Assembly (NCBI RefSeq): GCF_029846635.1 | Contig: NZ_JARVTG010000002.1 | Span: 1,653,501 to 1,717,500, forward strand | Source: Pokkaliibacter sp. MBI-7 | Lineage (GTDB): Bacteria > Pseudomonadota > Gammaproteobacteria > Pseudomonadales > Balneatricaceae | Reading direction: 5' to 3' | DNA length: 64,000 nt | Part shown: positions 17,249 to 26,766 of the stretch, one piece after another | Layout of the letters: each line of letters starts with the position of its first letter | How positions within the stretch are numbered: position 1 is the stretch's first letter | Notes under the pieces: model-generated | What the model was told of the DNA's origin: nothing | The model's database searches: none | Seen by the model: only the letters and a program-made list of their open reading frames with translations | Program-made: the position numbers and the translations under genes

Positions 17249-17277
17249 CCAGTGGCAGCCATGCGCGCTGCCACTGG
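17249..17277 (-). terminator. Terminator-like hairpin after the GGDEF-EAL gene
   Basis: An 11-bp perfect stem (CCAGTGGCAGC at 17249-17259 with complement at 17267-17277) just past the stop. There is no T-run on either strand, so termination is less certain than mRNA protection. Confidence 0.5.
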
Positions 17278-17280
17278 CGC

Positions 17281-19284
17281 TTACTCATCCTTGAACAGGA
17301 ACAGCTTTTCGAAACGATGAGCGGGGATGGGTTTAGAGAAGTAGAAGCCTTGCAGGGTGTCAAAACCGTTCTGCCGCAGCCATTCCAGCTGCTCGCGGGT
17401 TTCCACACCTTCAGCCACCAGCTCGACTCCCAGCACCTCACCGATAGAACCAATCAGCTGCGTAATAGCCGCTTCATTGGGCACACCCTGTACAAAGCTC
17501 TTGTCAGCCTTGATCACATCGATAGGCAGACGGTTCAGATTCGACAGGGAAGAGTAACCGGTGCCGAAATCATCCATAGCGATACGCAAACCGTTTTGAC
17601 GTACTTCGGTCAGTACCGCCACCACCTTGTCGAAGTTATCGATCAGGGTCGATTCGGTAATCTCCAGCTCCAGCATGTCGGCTGGCACCTGATGCTTGCG
17701 CAGGCATGCCAGCACAAACTCGACAAAGTCCTCTTCCAGCAACTGCACCACCGATACGTTGATAGCCATCGGCACTACCCTGCCCTGCGCCACCCAGCCC
17801 TGCAGAATGCGGCAGGCTTCTTCAATGACCCATTTACCGAGGCCAATGATCAGCCGGGTCGATTCGGCAATGGGAATAAACACCGCCGGTGAAATCATGG
17901 TGCCATCGTCCCTGAACCAGCGGATCAGAGCCTCACAGCCGGTGACTTCCAGTGACTGAGCATGCATCTTGGGCTGCAGGAACAGCTCGAACGCACCCAG
18001 ATCAATGGAACGGCTCAGGGCAGTTTCCAGCATCAGCCGCTCATGAATGTGCTGAGTCAGCTGACTGGTAAAGAAACTGACCTGATTACCGCCCTGATTC
18101 TTCGAGCTGAGCAATGCCAGATCGGCATGACGCATGATGGCATCAGCGTTCTCGCCGTCCTGCGGGTAGATCACCACCCCCATGGAGACAGTATTACGCA
18201 TGGCCACATCATTGATGACGTAAGGCTCGCGCATGACATCGATAATGCGCTGAGCCTCAACCAGAGCACGTTCGGCAGAGCTGGCCAGCTCACTGATCAG
18301 GAGGAACTCGTCGCCGCCCAGGCGAGAAATGAACAGACCTTTGGTGACGAAGGTGCTGGTCAGGCGCTCAGTGAGGCTGATCAGCAGCTGATCTCCGCGC
18401 TCATGGCCTTCGGTATCGTTGATGTTCTTGAAGCGGTCGACATCAAGCATATAGACGGCAAACTGGCTGCTTTCTGCACGGGCGGTAATGACCGTCTGCT
18501 CCAGTGTCTCCAGTGCCAGGTTACGATTGGGCAGCCCGGTCAGGCGATCACGGGTCGCCATGCGCTCCATGCTCTGATTGGCCAGCGACAGTTTGATGGT
18601 GTTGCTGTTAAACACTTTGACCAGCGAGCCGATCTCATCCTCGTCGTGCCCCTCAGGCACATCGAGAAACATCCGGTCTTTCTCGTTGGGATCAAGCTTG
18701 AGCAGCTGCTCTCCCAGCGCAATCAGCGGACGGCTGAGGAAGCGGTGAACAACGATGGCGGACATGGCAAACAGCGCCAGAATCAAACCGCAAATACTGA
18801 CAATCAAAACCAGAGAATCATCCAGCCACTGCCGGAACAGAAAATCGTTACTGCCTTCGATGGTCAGAGTCGCAATGGGTTTGCCACGAAAACTACCGGA
18901 ATACTCCGGCGCCAGCAGCGAACGGTGCAGCACCATTAGTTTGGGGAAAATCAGCGAAGCCAGCGGAGAACGCATCAGGTTCTCGCCTTTATAGAAGCTG
19001 GCGTATTGCTCGCCATTGGCAAGGGTAATGTCTACCGAAGCCACCTGATCAAGGCGCATCAGACCTTGCAATGCCTTACGGGTGGTCACTTCATCGTAGG
19101 ACCAGATGGCTTCAGACAACGGTTTTTCAGAAGAGATCAGCAGCTCTTCCATCAAATCCATTTGTGTCGCAGCAAGTCGCTCAGTAGCGATGTACAGCTG
19201 AATCCCCACCACCACAATGGCGAACAGGACTGAGCTGATACCCAATCTGGCCAACAGACCTGCGCGGATACTTTTATTGAACAT
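17281..19284 (-). CDS. Membrane-bound GGDEF-EAL cyclic-di-GMP protein
   Basis: A 667-residue protein with two membrane helices (about 12-30 and 157-180) bracketing a periplasmic sensor of about 125 residues, a HAMP-like linker to about 235, a GGDEF domain (LGGDEF near 322-327) and an EAL domain from about 425. Both active sites look intact: GGDEF is canonical, and the EAL domain keeps CEALIRW, INVS, LEITES, MDDFGTGYSS, the Lys in IKADKSF and AEGVET. The inhibitory RxxD site before GGDEF is absent. Either synthesis or breakdown of c-di-GMP is possible; family precedent favours net phosphodiesterase. It is a single gene, leftward, and its promoter lies in the 1.3-kb gap to the right. Confidence 0.93.
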   Translation of the reverse strand: MFNKSIRAGLLARLGISSVLFAIVVVGIQLYIATERLAATQMDLMEELLISSEKPLSEAIWSYDEVTTRKALQGLMRLDQVASVDITLANGEQYASFYKGENLMRSPLASLIFPKLMVLHRSLLAPEYSGSFRGKPIATLTIEGSNDFLFRQWLDDSLVLIVSICGLILALFAMSAIVVHRFLSRPLIALGEQLLKLDPNEKDRMFLDVPEGHDEDEIGSLVKVFNSNTIKLSLANQSMERMATRDRLTGLPNRNLALETLEQTVITARAESSQFAVYMLDVDRFKNINDTEGHERGDQLLISLTERLTSTFVTKGLFISRLGGDEFLLISELASSAERALVEAQRIIDVMREPYVINDVAMRNTVSMGVVIYPQDGENADAIMRHADLALLSSKNQGGNQVSFFTSQLTQHIHERLMLETALSRSIDLGAFELFLQPKMHAQSLEVTGCEALIRWFRDDGTMISPAVFIPIAESTRLIIGLGKWVIEEACRILQGWVAQGRVVPMAINVSVVQLLEEDFVEFVLACLRKHQVPADMLELEITESTLIDNFDKVVAVLTEVRQNGLRIAMDDFGTGYSSLSNLNRLPIDVIKADKSFVQGVPNEAAITQLIGSIGEVLGVELVAEGVETREQLEWLRQNGFDTLQGFYFSKPIPAHRFEKLFLFKDE

Positions 19285-19508
19285 CTTAGTCCTTAAGCTT
19301 ACCGGCGAACCTTTGACATGCTTACATTTCAGTACTGAACACCTCAGTACCCTATCTCGCTGCTTGCTTGCGAACTGAACAGCACTCCGGTCAACCAGGG
19401 AGCGACGCTCAGCTTCGGACAGCTGTATATGTACACAATCGCAAAACTATTCGTCGGTGGCACGCATCAGCTGGTGTCTGGGGTCAGCTGATCGTTACCC
19501 GGAGCGAA

Positions 19509-19528
19509 ACGACTATGAGTATAGTCGT
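19509..19528. repeat. Inverted repeat ACGACTAT-GAGT-ATAGTCGT
   Basis: A perfect 8-bp inverted repeat with a 4-base loop. Its 6-bp core spacing is shared with the repeat at 20000-20015. It may be an operator or a small hairpin. Confidence 0.6.
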
Positions 19529-19993
19529 CAGCCCTGTCATTTCATCCTGCCGTCATTCCCGACTGGCATGGCAGCGCACATGAAGCCAAACGTTACCGTC
19601 ATAAGTAATAGGCCACCAAAATCAGTAACATATCCGCGAATTGGTTACGAGATATGTCATCCTACGACCTGACCGCAAAGTATCACGCCAAACATTCCGG
19701 GCCAAGAGTTCAATGAGAACAATTCACCCTTAACACTCAATTTCTGAGCAGAACTGTATTTAAGGCTCTGCCATGACTAATTTCACCCAGCGCTCAACGG
19801 TGCAAGACACTGCAGTTACACAACTCTCTATAGTGCCCACTGTACCGGCCGAACACTAACGGGAAAGACAACGGATAACGCTAAGTTTTCACCCTACGTG
19901 ACACTTTCATTGCCGGCCTGACGTTTTGCGTTACCCTGGCTATTCCTCTAGGATGAGCGCCTTCAATGCGACCATCTTTCAGTACTCGTGCAC

Positions 19994-20026
19994 TGCAGCG
20001 ACTATCGTCATAGTCATTCAGCTGCA
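19994..20026. repeat. Nested inverted repeat with GACTAT-N4-ATAGTC core
   Basis: The core GACTAT-CGTC-ATAGTC (20000-20015) is enclosed by TGCAGC (19994-19999) and GCTGCA (20021-20026) with a 5-base bulge on one side. The core matches the repeat at 19511-19526. Confidence 0.6.
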
Positions 20027-20580
20027 AGGTTTACGCCTAATGGCAGACCGCTCTGCTAAATGCGGAAGGACCCGGCACCGACAGCGCTGGTCATGTCGGC
20101 GCCCCTCAATAGTCTCGCAACTCAATACGCATGGACTGTGGAGTGTAACCTTCGGACTGTACACAGATTACCTTCCCGCAGCCTTGCTGACCGGGTGAGG
20201 TAAAGGCACTCGGAACGGACCTCTGATCACGCGGGCAGGCGCCCAATAAGGTAAAAACGCCCAGGACGCTAACCTCTGCCCTCCTGAAAGAGGATGCAAA
20301 CGCACCTCCCGGCACTGTTTTACCGGTGCACAGCCGATAGTGAACACGTTCTTTTCGCCGAGTCTGATGGTCTAACGACCCTGACGGCGCGTCAGATGAC
20401 GGCCTGTGAATGCCTGACCTTGTGCTAAATATCCGCCCACTGGCCGATATTTTTCATAAGAATTTCATAGTCTTGTGCTTTGATGCCCCGGGTCTCGATC
20501 GCGCCGTTTGTCGGCACTGTTCAGGTTGCAACCAAACCTGATCAGGTCGTCAGAACAAGCGGGTAGCAAGACATCACTCC

Positions 20581-20599
20581 GGCCAGACATATGCTGGCC
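20581..20599. promoter_or_regulatory. Inverted repeat just before sulP
   Basis: GGCCAG-ACATATG-CTGGCC lies immediately before the translation start region of the SulP gene. It could be an operator or a hairpin limiting ribosome access. Confidence 0.4.
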
Positions 20600-20619
20600 A
20601 GAAAATTGTGGACCATTAC

Positions 20620-22098
20620 ATGGCTTATTCCGTTCGACAGCACTGGTTTTCTAACCTGCGGGGAGACATCCTCGCCGGACTGGTGGTAGCTCTGGCACTG
20701 ATCCCAGAAGCCATTGCCTTTTCTATCATCGCCGGAGTCGACCCCAAGGTCGGGCTTTATGCCTCGTTCTGTATTGCCGTAGTCACCGCCTTTGCGGGTG
20801 GCCGCCCGGCCATGATCTCAGCCGCCACCGGTGCCATGGCACTGTTGATGGTGACACTGGTCAAAGAGCATGGCCTGCAGTATCTGCTGGCAGCCTCTGT
20901 GCTGTGCGGCGCGCTGCAGATTGTCTGCGGCTACCTCAAACTCGGCAGCCTGATGCGCTTTGTATCCCGTTCTGTGGTCACCGGCTTCGTCAATGCCCTG
21001 GCTATTCTGATCTTCATGGCACAGCTGCCAGAGCTGATTGGGGTCACCTGGCACGTCTATGCCATGACCGCTGCAGGTCTGGCTATCATTTACCTGTTTC
21101 CCTATATCACCCGCGCGATCCCCTCACCGCTGGTATGTATCGTCAGCCTCACCGCGGTATCCATGGCGCTGGGTCTGAATATCCATACGGTCGGTGATAT
21201 GGGCGAGCTGCCCGACAGTCTGCCGCTGTTCCTGCTGCCTGATGTGCCACTCAATCTGCAGACGCTGGCGATCATCTTCCCTTACTCTGCTGCCATGGCG
21301 GTGGTTGGCCTGCTGGAATCCCTGATGACAGCAACCATCGTCGATGAATTCACTGACACCAGCAGTGACAAGAACCGCGAATGCAAGGGCCAGGGTCTGG
21401 CCAATATCGTGGCCGCCTGTCTGGGTGGGATGGCAGGTTGCGCCATGATTGGCCAGTCCGTCATCAACGTGAAGTCCGGTGGGCGTACCCGTTTATCTAC
21501 CCTGATTGCAGGCGTCGTGCTGCTGATTCTGGTGGTCTTCCTCGGCCCCTGGGTTTCAAAGATTCCCATGGCGGCACTGGTATCCGTGATGATCATGGTG
21601 TCCATCGGCACCTTCAGCTGGGATTCGATTCGCAACCTGCGCAGCTATCCCCTCAGCACCAATGTGGTAATGATTGCAACGGTGGTTGTGGTGGTCTTCA
21701 CCCATAACCTGGCCATCGGCGTACTGGTGGGTGTACTGCTGAGTGCCCTGTTCTTCGCCAACAAGGTCGGTCAGGTCCTGTTTATCGGCTCTGAAGCCGA
21801 TGAGTCAGGCACACAACGCACTTACAGAGTGGTAGGTCAGGTGTTCTTTGCTTCCTCCACCCGTTTTAATGCCGCTTTTGATTTCCGTGAAGTCGTGCAA
21901 AAAGTGGTCATCGATGTCAGCCGTGCCCACTTCTGGGACATCACTGCAGTCAATGCACTGGACAAAGTTGTTATCAAGTTTCGCCGCGAAGGTACCCAGG
22001 TTGAGGTCATTGGCCTGAATGAAGCCAGTGCCACGCTGATGGATCGTTTCGCGGTGCATGACAAACCTGAAGCCGTCGAAAAGCTGATGGACCATTAA
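20620..22098 (+). CDS. SulP (SLC26) family anion transporter with STAS domain
   Basis: A 492-residue inner-membrane transporter. It opens with LRGDILAGLVVALALIPEAIAF, the SulP signature, continues with about 10-12 membrane segments to residue 385, and ends in a cytoplasmic STAS domain (VVIDVSRAHFWDITAVNALDKV near 427-448). Substrates of bacterial relatives are sulfate, bicarbonate, C4-dicarboxylates or other anions. The combination with a downstream tandem Usp gene 32 bases away resembles marine bicarbonate-type SulP operons, but the substrate is unproven. The ATG at 20620 has a GGA site; a GTG at 20608 lacks one. Confidence 0.92.
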   Translation: MAYSVRQHWFSNLRGDILAGLVVALALIPEAIAFSIIAGVDPKVGLYASFCIAVVTAFAGGRPAMISAATGAMALLMVTLVKEHGLQYLLAASVLCGALQIVCGYLKLGSLMRFVSRSVVTGFVNALAILIFMAQLPELIGVTWHVYAMTAAGLAIIYLFPYITRAIPSPLVCIVSLTAVSMALGLNIHTVGDMGELPDSLPLFLLPDVPLNLQTLAIIFPYSAAMAVVGLLESLMTATIVDEFTDTSSDKNRECKGQGLANIVAACLGGMAGCAMIGQSVINVKSGGRTRLSTLIAGVVLLILVVFLGPWVSKIPMAALVSVMIMVSIGTFSWDSIRNLRSYPLSTNVVMIATVVVVVFTHNLAIGVLVGVLLSALFFANKVGQVLFIGSEADESGTQRTYRVVGQVFFASSTRFNAAFDFREVVQKVVIDVSRAHFWDITAVNALDKVVIKFRREGTQVEVIGLNEASATLMDRFAVHDKPEAVEKLMDH

Positions 22099-22130
22099 GC
22101 GCCATATAAGGATTAAAAGAGGACTCCCCC

Positions 22131-22988
22131 ATGACTGAACAGGTTTACGCCTGCATTGATGGTTCAGTATCCACGCGCACCGTCTGCGACTACGCAGCCT
22201 GGGCCAGCCAGCGCCTGTCGACGTCATTGATCCTGCTGCACGTGCTGGACCGGGAAAGCTATCCCGTCGCCGCGGACTACAGCGGCAATATCGGCCTCGG
22301 TAGCCAGGAGCAATTACTGAAGCAACTGGCCGCTCTGGATGAAGAACGCGCCAAGCTGGCTATCCAGCACGGCCTGCACATGCTGGAAGCAGCCAAAGAA
22401 CGGGTGAAAAGCGACGGCGTCGCTAACGCCGGCTGTATGCAGCGTCACGGTGATCTGGTTGACTGTATCGCCGAACAGCAAGGTGACATGCGTGTGCTGG
22501 TGATGGGCAAGCAGGGAGCAGGCGAGACCCATCCGGGCAGACAGGTCGGCACTCATCTGGAAAGCGTCATTCGCACCCTGCACCGCCCCATTCTGGTCAG
22601 CACAGGGACATTCAAAGCACCTGAGCGCGTGCTGTTTGCCTTTGATGGCAGCCCAACCAGCCGCAAGGGCGTTGAGCGTCTGGTCAGCAGCCCGCTGCTG
22701 ACAGGACTGCAGATCGACATTCTGCTGGTCGGCGCGGAGACCGTTGAACATAAAGAACAGATAAAGTGGGCAGCAAACGCACTGATCACAGCAGGATTCA
22801 GCGTGCCCAATACCGTTATTCGTGCCGGCGAAGTGGATGAAGTCATCCAGCAGTACTGCCAGCAGGAAAAGATTGACCTTCTGGTAATGGGCGCCTACGG
22901 CCACAGCCGCATCCGGCAATTTCTGGTGGGCAGTACCACCACCAGCATGATCACCAAGTCGACCATTCCGCTACTGATACTGCGCTAA
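22131..22988 (+). CDS. Tandem-domain universal stress protein
   Basis: A 285-residue soluble protein of two UspA domains (about 1-150 and 155-285). The second keeps the ATP-binding type signature GAYGHSRIRQFLVGSTTTSMI; the first is degenerate (GKQGAGETHPGRQVGTHLESVI). GAGGA ribosome site upstream. It is 32 bases after the SulP stop and is probably co-transcribed, suggesting it tunes the transporter or links it to energy or redox state (inference). Confidence 0.92.
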   Translation: MTEQVYACIDGSVSTRTVCDYAAWASQRLSTSLILLHVLDRESYPVAADYSGNIGLGSQEQLLKQLAALDEERAKLAIQHGLHMLEAAKERVKSDGVANAGCMQRHGDLVDCIAEQQGDMRVLVMGKQGAGETHPGRQVGTHLESVIRTLHRPILVSTGTFKAPERVLFAFDGSPTSRKGVERLVSSPLLTGLQIDILLVGAETVEHKEQIKWAANALITAGFSVPNTVIRAGEVDEVIQQYCQQEKIDLLVMGAYGHSRIRQFLVGSTTTSMITKSTIPLLILR

Positions 22989-22993
22989 AGTGC

Positions 22994-23020
22994 AAAGAGA
23001 TCGCTTGTGCGATCCCTTTT
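22994..23020. terminator. Bidirectional terminator between usp and cobA
   Basis: Stem AAAGAGATCGC (22994-23004) with GCGATCCCTTTT (23009-23020), TTGT loop, then TTTTCTTTG. It lies between the convergent usp and cobA genes; flanking A and T runs serve both directions. Confidence 0.75.
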
Positions 23021-23032
23021 CTTTGAACGCTA

Positions 23033-23950
23033 TCACACTGCAGCGACCGTCGTGTCAGACCGGCATGCCATCAGCTTCTGCCGCAACGCAACGACTTCTC
23101 CCACGATGAGCAATGCAGGTGACTGACAACCGTGCTGCTGTATGGTGGACTCCAGCTGCTCCAGCGTGGTTTCCCATACTTTCTGATCCGGCTGACTGCC
23201 CCGCTCGACGATAGCCACCGGCAAATCCGACGCCGCGCCTTCTGACATCAGCTTCGCAGCAATGGCCCCCGCCTGAGCCAGCCCCATATAAAACACCAGT
23301 GTCTGACTCGGCTGATACCACTGGCTGAGGTCAAGCCCTTCTTTCCCCTCCTGCAGGTGTCCGGTGATAAAGCGGCAAGACTGGGCTATGCCGCGATAGG
23401 TCAGGGGAATGCTGGTGCTGGCGGCACAGCCTGCAGCGGCAGTAATACCCGGTAGCACCTTGCAGGGCACGCCCGCTTCCAGCAGGTGCATGAGTTCTTC
23501 GCCACCCCGCCCAAACACGAAGGGGTCGCCGCCTTTCAAACGCAATACACGCAGTCCGCGTTCCGCCAGCTCAATCAGTTTGCTCTCGATCTGGGCCTGC
23601 GGCACGCTGTGATGACCAGCACTTTTACCCACGTAATAGCGTTCGGTGGTGACCGGCACTTCGGCAAGAATCGCATCACTGACCAAACGGTCATAGACAA
23701 TCACGTCGGCCACTTTCAGCGCGGCATAAACGCCCATCGACAGCATCGACAGGTCTCCCGGCCCTGCGCCCACCAGCCAGACATGGCCGGGCAGAAAATC
23801 CCGGGTTAAACGAGAGGCGAACTGCCCGCCGTTAACCACGTCATGGCCAGTAACATCACGACTGGAAGAGAGAAACGCCTGCAGCTGCTGCCATCCCTGC
23901 ATCAGGCTGGTGGTGACACGAGAAGTCAGGGTACGTGGGATAGACATCAT
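23033..23950 (-). CDS. cobA: Uroporphyrinogen-III C-methyltransferase
   Basis: A 305-residue SUMT. After about 50 extra N-terminal residues come VWLVGAGPGDLSMLSM, VIVYDRLVSDAIL, RVLRLKGGDPFVFGRGGEE, VLPGITAAAGCAA and PLTYRGIAQSCRFITGH, the complete set of SAM- and substrate-binding motifs. It makes precorrin-2 from uroporphyrinogen III, the first step to siroheme, the cofactor of assimilatory nitrite reductase. Its ATG overlaps the nasA stop (ATGA), tying siroheme supply to nitrate assimilation. A true CysG would also carry a dehydrogenase/chelatase domain; none is present. Confidence 0.95.
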   Translation of the reverse strand: MMSIPRTLTSRVTTSLMQGWQQLQAFLSSSRDVTGHDVVNGGQFASRLTRDFLPGHVWLVGAGPGDLSMLSMGVYAALKVADVIVYDRLVSDAILAEVPVTTERYYVGKSAGHHSVPQAQIESKLIELAERGLRVLRLKGGDPFVFGRGGEELMHLLEAGVPCKVLPGITAAAGCAASTSIPLTYRGIAQSCRFITGHLQEGKEGLDLSQWYQPSQTLVFYMGLAQAGAIAAKLMSEGAASDLPVAIVERGSQPDQKVWETTLEQLESTIQQHGCQSPALLIVGEVVALRQKLMACRSDTTVAAV

Positions 23951-26625
23951 GCAGCCTCCTCGGCCTGTGCCTGAGCGGCACGAACCATACGTTTCAGTTC
24001 TGGAATACAGGAACCACAGTTGGTTCCACATTTGAGCTTGCTCTCCAGCGCTTCCACACTGTTGCAGCCAGCATTCAGGGCTGTCTGGATAGCACCGGCC
24101 CCCACCTGAAAGCAGCTGCACACCAGCGGCCCCTGATGCGACCCCTGCTCCAGCGCCCGCCCCAACAGCAGAGTGCGGCGCACAGTAGCATCAGGTTGCT
24201 GATTTAACTGTTCAGCCAGGAAAGACGTATCGATCTGCGGCAACTGCTGGTTACTGACGAAAAGCAGCGCGGTCAGCAGACCATCACGGAACCACGCCAG
24301 CCGCCATTCAGCCCCCGCTGCGCCGTTCAGCGTCATAGTCGCCTGCCCGTAACGCTCACACAGCGCATCGGCCAGTGTGGTCAGGGGTTCACGCGAGGCC
24401 ACTCGCCACATCCAGCCGTTACTCAACGGCATGCGGGTCCAATACGGCAGACCTGCCATATCCACCTCTTCCGTAGCCAGCAACACGCCCTGCCACTGCT
24501 GGTCAAAACGCTGCAGACGCACTTGCGTCAGCTTGAATTCAGGTTGACCGGAAAAAGGATCCAGTCGCGCGGCCACCAGGGTATCGACCCGGGCCTGCGC
24601 ACTGAATACGCCATTCCAGTGCATGGGAATAAACACCTGCCCTGGTTGCTGACCACCGTCTTCATGAATGCGCACGATCACACTGCCATCACGACTGGCG
24701 ACTTCTGCCAGATCCCCTTCCTGCAACTTCAGACGCCTGAGATCCTGTGGATGGACTGCCACAAAAGGTTCGGCACGGTGCTGCAGTAAACGCGGTACGT
24801 AGCCGGTGCGGGTCATGGTGTGCCATTGATCACGAATGCGGCCGGTATTCAGCAGCAGTGGATAGTGATCTGGCACACCTTTGCGTTGCTCTCCACCCTC
24901 CACACAGAGCAGCCGGGCGCGCCCGTTGACCGTGCAGAACTGGCCATTGCCAAACAACCGCTGCATGCCGCGAGGATGGTGCTGATTCAACGGCCATTGC
25001 ACTGGTTGAAGCTGGTCATATTCGGTACGACTGATGTTTTCCAGCAGAGAAATATCAAAAGCCCGCTGGCCATCGTTTTCAAAGCCGGACAATGCCGCAT
25101 GCTCGCGAAAAATATCCACCGGATGGTGATAGTCAAAAGCGTCTGCAAACCCCATCCGGCGCGCGACTTCCGTGATGATCCACCAGTCATTGCGAGCCGC
25201 ACCGGGGCCAGGAATCAGACCCCGCTGACGGGAAATGCAGCGCTCTGAATTGGTCACCGTGCCATCTTTCTCGGCCCAGCTGGTGGCAGGCAAACGAATA
25301 TGTGCCAGACGCAAGGTGTCGTTATCCTGAACGGCATCAGACACGATCACCAGCGGACATTTCGCCAGCGCCGCCTTGACCCGGTCCGCCTGTGGCAGGC
25401 TGACCACCGGATTGGTGGCCATAATCCAGATCGCCTTAATCTGCCCCTGCTCCACCGCCTCGAACAACTCGACTGCCTTGAGACCGGGCTGTCTGGCCAT
25501 CTGCGTCGCCTGCCAGAAACGACCGACGCGGTCCACATCATCGCTGGCAAAGTCCATATGCGCCGCCAGCTGATTGGCCAGTCCACCGACTTCGCGTCCT
25601 CCCATGGCATTGGGTTGCCCCGTGACCGAGAATGGCGCCGCACCGGGTTTACCGATACGTCCTGTCAGCAAGTGGCTGTTGATGATGGCGTTCACCTTGT
25701 CAGTGCCCTGACTGGACTGATTCACACCCTGAGAAAACAGCGTCAGCGTGCGGGGGTGCTGCTCTACCCAGGCAAAGAACTGCTGCAGCACATCCAGTGC
25801 CAGCCCCGTTCTGACTGCCACGCTGGCTAACTCGTACTGCGGGTGCTGCAAATACCCCTGAAGTTCAGTAAAGCCATCCACCGACTGGGCGACGAACGCT
25901 GCATCGATACATCCACGCTCCAGCAGATGGCGGCATAAACCGTTGTATAGCCAGACATCACTGCCCGGAGCGATGGCGAGGTGCAGATCGGCCAGCTCAG
26001 CCGTGTCAGTGTGGCGTGGATCAATCACCACCACCTTGGTGCCTTTGGCCTCTTTGGCAGCCGAAAGCCGCTGAAACAAAATGGGATGGGCCCAGGCAAG
26101 GTTAGAGCCGACAATAACCACCAGATCAGCCAGCTCAATATCTTCATAACAGGCGGGCACGGCATCGGCGCCAAAAGCACGTTTATGCCCCACCACCGCA
26201 GATGCCATGCACAACCGGGAGTTGGTATCGACATTGGCCGAGCCGATGAAGCCTTTCATCAGCTTGTTAGCCACATAGTAGTCTTCGGTAAGCAGCTGCC
26301 CTGACAGATAGAAGGCAACCGAATCAGGTCCGTACTGTGCAATGGTCTGCTGCAGACCACTTGCTACAGCATCCAGTGCCTGCTCCCAAAGCACAGCCTG
26401 AGCACCGATCTGAGGCTGTAACATGCGATGAGAAGTTGTCAGTGTTTCCGCTAGTGACGAGCCTTTGACACACAGTCGACCATGATTGGCCGGATGCCTT
26501 ACATCACCCCTGACGGCATGTAGGTGCGACCCCAGCAGACTGACCTCAACACCACAGCCAACGCCACAATAGGGACAGGTTGTTGTAGCCGTCTGTACAG
26601 CGTGCTCTGTCAGTTGACTGCTCAT
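23947..26625 (-). CDS. nasA: Assimilatory nitrate reductase, catalytic subunit
   Basis: An 892-residue cytoplasmic molybdenum enzyme. The N-terminal [4Fe-4S] site is Cys17, Cys20, Cys24 and Cys52 (TCPYCGVGCGVEV, GRLCVKG). The bis-MGD domains follow to about residue 830, and a C-terminal BFD-like [2Fe-2S] domain (VCSCF, KCGTNCGSC) spans about 836-885, as in Klebsiella NasA and Pseudomonas homologues. GGGGAGG ribosome site 5 bases before the ATG. It forms an operon with cobA; no nirBD or electron-transfer subunit is adjacent in this window. Expression is expected to need sigma-54 and a leader antitermination event (see the promoter and terminator just upstream). Confidence 0.95.
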   Translation of the reverse strand: MSSQLTEHAVQTATTTCPYCGVGCGVEVSLLGSHLHAVRGDVRHPANHGRLCVKGSSLAETLTTSHRMLQPQIGAQAVLWEQALDAVASGLQQTIAQYGPDSVAFYLSGQLLTEDYYVANKLMKGFIGSANVDTNSRLCMASAVVGHKRAFGADAVPACYEDIELADLVVIVGSNLAWAHPILFQRLSAAKEAKGTKVVVIDPRHTDTAELADLHLAIAPGSDVWLYNGLCRHLLERGCIDAAFVAQSVDGFTELQGYLQHPQYELASVAVRTGLALDVLQQFFAWVEQHPRTLTLFSQGVNQSSQGTDKVNAIINSHLLTGRIGKPGAAPFSVTGQPNAMGGREVGGLANQLAAHMDFASDDVDRVGRFWQATQMARQPGLKAVELFEAVEQGQIKAIWIMATNPVVSLPQADRVKAALAKCPLVIVSDAVQDNDTLRLAHIRLPATSWAEKDGTVTNSERCISRQRGLIPGPGAARNDWWIITEVARRMGFADAFDYHHPVDIFREHAALSGFENDGQRAFDISLLENISRTEYDQLQPVQWPLNQHHPRGMQRLFGNGQFCTVNGRARLLCVEGGEQRKGVPDHYPLLLNTGRIRDQWHTMTRTGYVPRLLQHRAEPFVAVHPQDLRRLKLQEGDLAEVASRDGSVIVRIHEDGGQQPGQVFIPMHWNGVFSAQARVDTLVAARLDPFSGQPEFKLTQVRLQRFDQQWQGVLLATEEVDMAGLPYWTRMPLSNGWMWRVASREPLTTLADALCERYGQATMTLNGAAGAEWRLAWFRDGLLTALLFVSNQQLPQIDTSFLAEQLNQQPDATVRRTLLLGRALEQGSHQGPLVCSCFQVGAGAIQTALNAGCNSVEALESKLKCGTNCGSCIPELKRMVRAAQAQAEEAA

Positions 26626-26663
26626 CTGGCCTCCCCTTTCTACTGCTCACAAAAATTGCAGGC

Positions 26664-26702
26664 AAAAAAAAGGCGCCTCCCCACCGAAGTGGATGAGACG
26701 CC
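26664..26702 (-). terminator. Leader terminator (attenuator) ahead of nasA
   Basis: GGCGTCTC (26695-26702) pairs with GAGGCGCC (26672-26679) with one G-T pair; inside is CCAC-TTCG-GTGG, and eight T's follow (26664-26671). It lies between the sigma-54 promoter and the nasA start, with no gene upstream in that direction, so it must act on the nas transcript. A second hairpin (AGCTTCC 26729-26735 with GGAAGCT 26742-26748, loop AAGUUU in the RNA) precedes it. The arrangement resembles NasR/NasT (ANTAR) leaders. Confidence 0.85.
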
Positions 26703-26766
26703 ATTGTCAACATGCCCTAATCTGGGAGAGCTTCCAAACTTGGAAGCTTGCCCTGCACAATAACCA

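Larger units (their letters stand above)
19285..20619. other. 1.3-kb gene-free region
   Basis: No convincing coding frame on either strand; short frames here lack family residues and ribosome sites. It holds the promoter of the GGDEF-EAL gene on the left and of sulP on the right. Notable are two GACTAT-N4-ATAGTC palindromes (19511-19526 and 20000-20015). It may hide a small RNA or decayed genes. Confidence 0.45.
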
